Position numbers and translations under genes: made by a program
The notes under the pieces: model-generated
The model's database searches: none
What the model was told of the DNA's origin: nothing
The model's input: the letters and a program-made list of their open reading frames with translations, nothing else
In this document: positions 61,203 through 64,000 of the stretch, one piece after another
How positions within the stretch are numbered: the stretch's first letter is position 1
Layout: the number at the start of each line of letters is the position of its first letter
Assembly: GCA_017302255.1 (NCBI GenBank)
Contig: JAFLDV010000012.1
Span: 1-64,000 of the forward strand
Direction of reading: 5' to 3'
Source: Gammaproteobacteria bacterium
GTDB lineage: Bacteria > Pseudomonadota > Gammaproteobacteria > Enterobacterales > Alteromonadaceae
Length of the DNA: 64,000 bases

Positions 61203-64000
61203 ATGCATCTGTTGCGACTGTTAATATTGCTGATCAGCGTCAATTTTGTGACGGCAGCGTTGGCTCAAACCACGGCAAAATTGCGGGGGCCGAAGGAGTT
61301 TGACGCGCCTGTAGTAACCCAAATTGGCCCATTAACGCCTCAAGACACTTTGTGGCGCTTGGCTGAGCAAGTGCGTCCGGATGCCAGAGTTAATATGTAT
61401 CAGGTGATGTACGCCCTTTATCTGAAAAACCCGAATTCTTTCCTCGATAACAATTTCAATCACTTACGGACTGGCGCATACCTGCAAGTCCCGACTCTAC
61501 GCGAAATTTTGAAAGTTGACGCGGTCGAAGCCCAACGTAAATCAGAACTGGATGACCAAGCTTGGTCGGAAAAAATTCGGATCGCAGCCCAGCAGAAAAA
61601 AGAAGATCTGACCGCAAAACAACAGGATGTAGCGGCAGCTCGCCAAGAAATTAAAGAAGAATTAAGTCGAGTAGAATCAGCGCAGACCGAGCAGTTGGCC
61701 GATATTCGTGACCGCCTTGGCGCGTCCATGGCCAATGTTGAATCTATTGTCCAAGAAAACGACAAACTGAAAGACCAATTAGGTGCTGTTGCCGAAGAGC
61801 TCACAACCGTGAAGCAACAGCTGGATAAAGACAGCGAAATTCAAAAGCAATTGCAGCAGCTGTTAGCCCAACAAGCCGAAATGATGGCACAGCAGCAAGA
61901 GCAAATCCGCAAAGCGCAAGAAGGGTTTAATTTTGCCGAAACTTGGCAAAAACTTGCCAATAGTCCGATAGGCTGGGCGCTGGCAGGCCTATTGCCTGCA
62001 ACAATAATTTTATTCTTAATTGTTGCGATGATCCGTCGTAAGGGGCAAAAAGCTGCGGCGGTCGTCAATGCTGCAACCGCAGCACCAGTAGCTGATCCGT
62101 ACTATAAATCGCCACTACCGCCTTTAGATGACAGCTTAGACTTTGATGAAAGTAGTTTAATCAACCTTGATGACTCGTTACTCAACGATCGCGATGGTGG
62201 CATTCGCTTAGACGAAGATGACTTCAGTCGGCCACCTGCGCGCAAAGCTGCACCGGTATTTACTGATGATGATCTGTTGGATGATCACTTTGATACTCCA
62301 TCTGCGGAGCCTACAAAATCCTCTGCGGCGTCGGCATTTGATATGGATGATCTGTTGGATGATCCACTGGATCTCTCTGACCCAGCGCCAGCTGCAGCGC
62401 CTAAGGTCGAATTTGATGCCAATAATATTCTGTCAGGTGATGATTTAAGCGCGTTATTTAGTGAAGCTGAAGATGAACCTTTTGTCGCAAAAACTGAATT
62501 TGACGCCAACAATATCCTCTCCGGCAACGATTTAAGTGCGTTGTTCGACAGCCTTGAAGAAGATGATGAAGATCCGGATGCTATTTTTGCGAAGGCGATG
62601 GCGGACAAGAAAACCGATACTCACTTAGTTCCAGATGATATCGGTACTGCATCGTCGGTGGCACTAGCTGCAGCCGAAGCTGCGCAAATGGATGAATTGC
62701 TTGAGGAAATAGAGCTCGATATTCCAGGTGATTCTGCAGATGACGATTTTGATATTGATGCCTTAGTTGCGTCTAACCAAACAGCACCGGCCGCAGCAAC
62801 GACGCCAGCAGATGATGATGATTTTGATATCGATGCCTTAGTTGCGTCTAATCAGTCTGCACCAGCGCCAGCACCGAGCCCAGCAGATGATGACGATTTT
62901 GATATTGATGCATTAGTCGCCTCAAATCAAACTGCTCCAGCTCCAGCTCCAGCTCCAGCTCCAGCTCCAGCTCCAGCTCCAGCTCCAGTAGCAGATGATG
63001 ATTTTGATATCGATGCCTTAATAGCTCAAACAGTGGCGACACCGGCAAGTGATGAATTGAGTAACTTGGCTGCTGAGCTTGAAAAAGAGCCTGCGGTTGA
63101 CGCGAGTGCGGCCGCAACTCGTCAATTTGATAGCTCAGAACTTGACGCTTTTGCCGAGTCTTTAGTTGATGAAACCCTAAATGGCGAACCTGATTTCGAC
63201 GAGATGGATTTAGTTGAACAGAGCGGAGAGTCCAATGTTCACTCGTTGCTTCCTGATGAGTTCGACATCGCAGAATCAGCTGTTGAAGAAAGTCATGAAG
63301 AACTCACCGACGAACTTGACGAAATATTGAGTGAAATGGCGGAGATAAGGGCACAATCTTCGGCAAAATTGTCGGAATTACAATTACCTGAAACTGCTAT
63401 GGAATTAGCTGCTGCGGATTTCGCTGAATCAGCGATTTCGGTAGCCGATGTCAGCAATTTATTGACCGATGACGATGACGATGAATCTGTGGCTGATGCA
63501 GCTGCAGACAATGCACTAGACCTTGATGAGATTGAGCAAGCTGCAAATACTGATATTGAGGCGGTAACAGATTTCCACCCTGACGATATCATGCTAGAAG
63601 ATGAACTTCCGGAGCTTGATGCCGCAGGAGCATCAGAGCCCGAGTCGAGCGATGAAGCGTTACTTACTGCATCTTTGAGTTCGGATGAGCCGCAAGAAAA
63701 AAATCTTAACGATACTGAACTGACAGACATTGAGTTGTTGAATGCTGAGTTTTCCGAATCAGCTAGTCCAGATCTAGTTGCGGATGATACTGAGCAACAG
63801 CTAGCAAAAGAAGCCTTGGCCGAAGCGGAATATCTCAGTGAATTTGCTGAGCTTGAAACCTTAGATATGCCTGATTTGGAGACTAATGACGATAATTCGG
63901 TTGCCAAGTTTGAACCGCCATCGTCGGTAGAACGGCCTAGTCAGCTGCTCGATAGTTATCCAGAATTAGAAATGAATGACGATGGCGACTTGATCTTTGA
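61203..64000 (+). CDS. fimV: FimV/HubP family polar landmark protein (3' partial)
   Basis: Polar organiser recruiting ParA-like ATPases, flagella, pili or chemoreceptors. 932 codons are visible, still open at 64000. Signal peptide (LLRLLILLISVNFVTAALA), FimV N-terminal LysM-type domain (~30-98: PLTPQDTLWRLAEQVRP, MYQVMYALYLKNP), a coiled coil (~100-240, Gln/Glu/Lys-rich), one membrane helix (~254-276: WALAGLLPATIILFLIVAMI), then a long, very acidic cytoplasmic part with DDFDIDAL and EFDANNILSGDDLSALF repeats and a Pro-Ala tract. AGGGA precedes ATG 61203. Confidence 0.92.
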   Translation, partial: MHLLRLLILLISVNFVTAALAQTTAKLRGPKEFDAPVVTQIGPLTPQDTLWRLAEQVRPDARVNMYQVMYALYLKNPNSFLDNNFNHLRTGAYLQVPTLREILKVDAVEAQRKSELDDQAWSEKIRIAAQQKKEDLTAKQQDVAAARQEIKEELSRVESAQTEQLADIRDRLGASMANVESIVQENDKLKDQLGAVAEELTTVKQQLDKDSEIQKQLQQLLAQQAEMMAQQQEQIRKAQEGFNFAETWQKLANSPIGWALAGLLPATIILFLIVAMIRRKGQKAAAVVNAATAAPVADPYYKSPLPPLDDSLDFDESSLINLDDSLLNDRDGGIRLDEDDFSRPPARKAAPVFTDDDLLDDHFDTPSAEPTKSSAASAFDMDDLLDDPLDLSDPAPAAAPKVEFDANNILSGDDLSALFSEAEDEPFVAKTEFDANNILSGNDLSALFDSLEEDDEDPDAIFAKAMADKKTDTHLVPDDIGTASSVALAAAEAAQMDELLEEIELDIPGDSADDDFDIDALVASNQTAPAAATTPADDDDFDIDALVASNQSAPAPAPSPADDDDFDIDALVASNQTAPAPAPAPAPAPAPAPAPVADDDFDIDALIAQTVATPASDELSNLAAELEKEPAVDASAAATRQFDSSELDAFAESLVDETLNGEPDFDEMDLVEQSGESNVHSLLPDEFDIAESAVEESHEELTDELDEILSEMAEIRAQSSAKLSELQLPETAMELAAADFAESAISVADVSNLLTDDDDDESVADAAADNALDLDEIEQAANTDIEAVTDFHPDDIMLEDELPELDAAGASEPESSDEALLTASLSSDEPQEKNLNDTELTDIELLNAEFSESASPDLVADDTEQQLAKEALAEAEYLSEFAELETLDMPDLETNDDNSVAKFEPPSSVERPSQLLDSYPELEMNDDGDLIF
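62403..62547 (+). repeat. Internal fimV duplication EFDANNILSG
   Basis: Two copies of a ~17-residue unit EFDANNILSG(D/N)DLSALF, at about 62406 and 62493, differing mainly at synonymous sites. A short tandem duplication in the acidic region. Confidence 0.85.
62739..63030 (+). repeat. Acidic DDDFDIDALVASNQ repeats in fimV
   Basis: Four copies of DDFDIDAL(V/I)A, at about 62739, 62814, 62889 and 62997, the first three extended by SNQ(T/S)AP. Units are 70-110 bases apart with Ala/Pro linkers. HubP proteins carry such acidic repeats in their cytoplasmic part. Confidence 0.9.
62934..62987 (+). repeat. Hexanucleotide microsatellite (GCTCCA)9
   Basis: Nine perfect copies of GCTCCA, coding for alternating Ala-Pro. 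Being a six-base unit it can expand or contract without frameshift, changing linker length between acidic repeats. Confidence 0.97.

Noticed and set aside
63293..63907. 204-codon Ser/Ala-rich frame antisense to fimV
   Set aside because: Low-complexity mirror of the acidic fimV tail; no ribosome site.

Overview
The window looks like a chromosomal segment of a free-living, polarly flagellated gammaproteobacterium. The bamA-skp-lpxD-fabZ-lpxA-lpxB-rnhB-dnaE-accA order, the 4.5S RNA, IbpA-type Hsp20, MotY and FimV/HubP all point there. The combination fits the Alteromonadales-like groups (for example Rheinheimera or Alishewanella), but the genus is my inference from gene content, not a database result. 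I saw no tRNA, rRNA, CRISPR array, phage or plasmid module.

Layout. 1-10.7 kb is the outer-membrane/lipid A/DNA polymerase operon, beginning inside bamA. 10.9-22.7 kb carries tilS, a diguanylate cyclase, a patatin-like phospholipase, a DUF3014 protein, an acyltransferase, the 4.5S RNA gene with a clear promoter, YbaM and ComFB small proteins, tryptophan 2,3-dioxygenase, and a leftward block (dinG, TSUP permease, priC, HDAC-like hydrolase). 22.7-30.6 kb is an accessory zone: decayed ISAs1, IS4 and IS630 transposase genes surround one intact TonB-dependent receptor, followed by an orphan methyltransferase and a probably 5'-truncated 2OG-Fe(II) oxygenase.

30.6-33.5 kb holds the most distinctive locus: a DksA/TraR-type zinc-finger gene divergent from a three-gene RiPP cassette. 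The cassette has a secreted precursor with eight EGKCG repeats, an MNIO (DUF692) enzyme and a DUF2063 partner. It matches the HvfABC/oxazolin type of copper-binding modified peptide. A 39-codon membrane-protein ORF and a strong terminator follow.

33.5-43.5 kb is apt, dnaX (with a convincing -1 frameshift signal), ybaB, recR, htpG (with a sigma-32 promoter), adk, hemH, a MAPEG protein and an alpha/beta hydrolase. 43.5-52.1 kb has ibpA (also with a sigma-32 promoter), an exported Tpx-like peroxidase, a response regulator/diguanylate cyclase pair, and the PrkA-YeaH-SpoVR stress operon. 52.2-64 kb has sodB and grxD diverging around an IscR-like operator, then rnt, motY, mnmC, fabB (with a FabR-like operator), pdxB, asd and the start of fimV, which runs off the window.

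Most genes are housekeeping. Where the annotated start is downstream of the longest possible ORF, I chose it from the ribosome binding site and the family N-terminus. All homology statements come from recognising motifs by eye; no searches were run.
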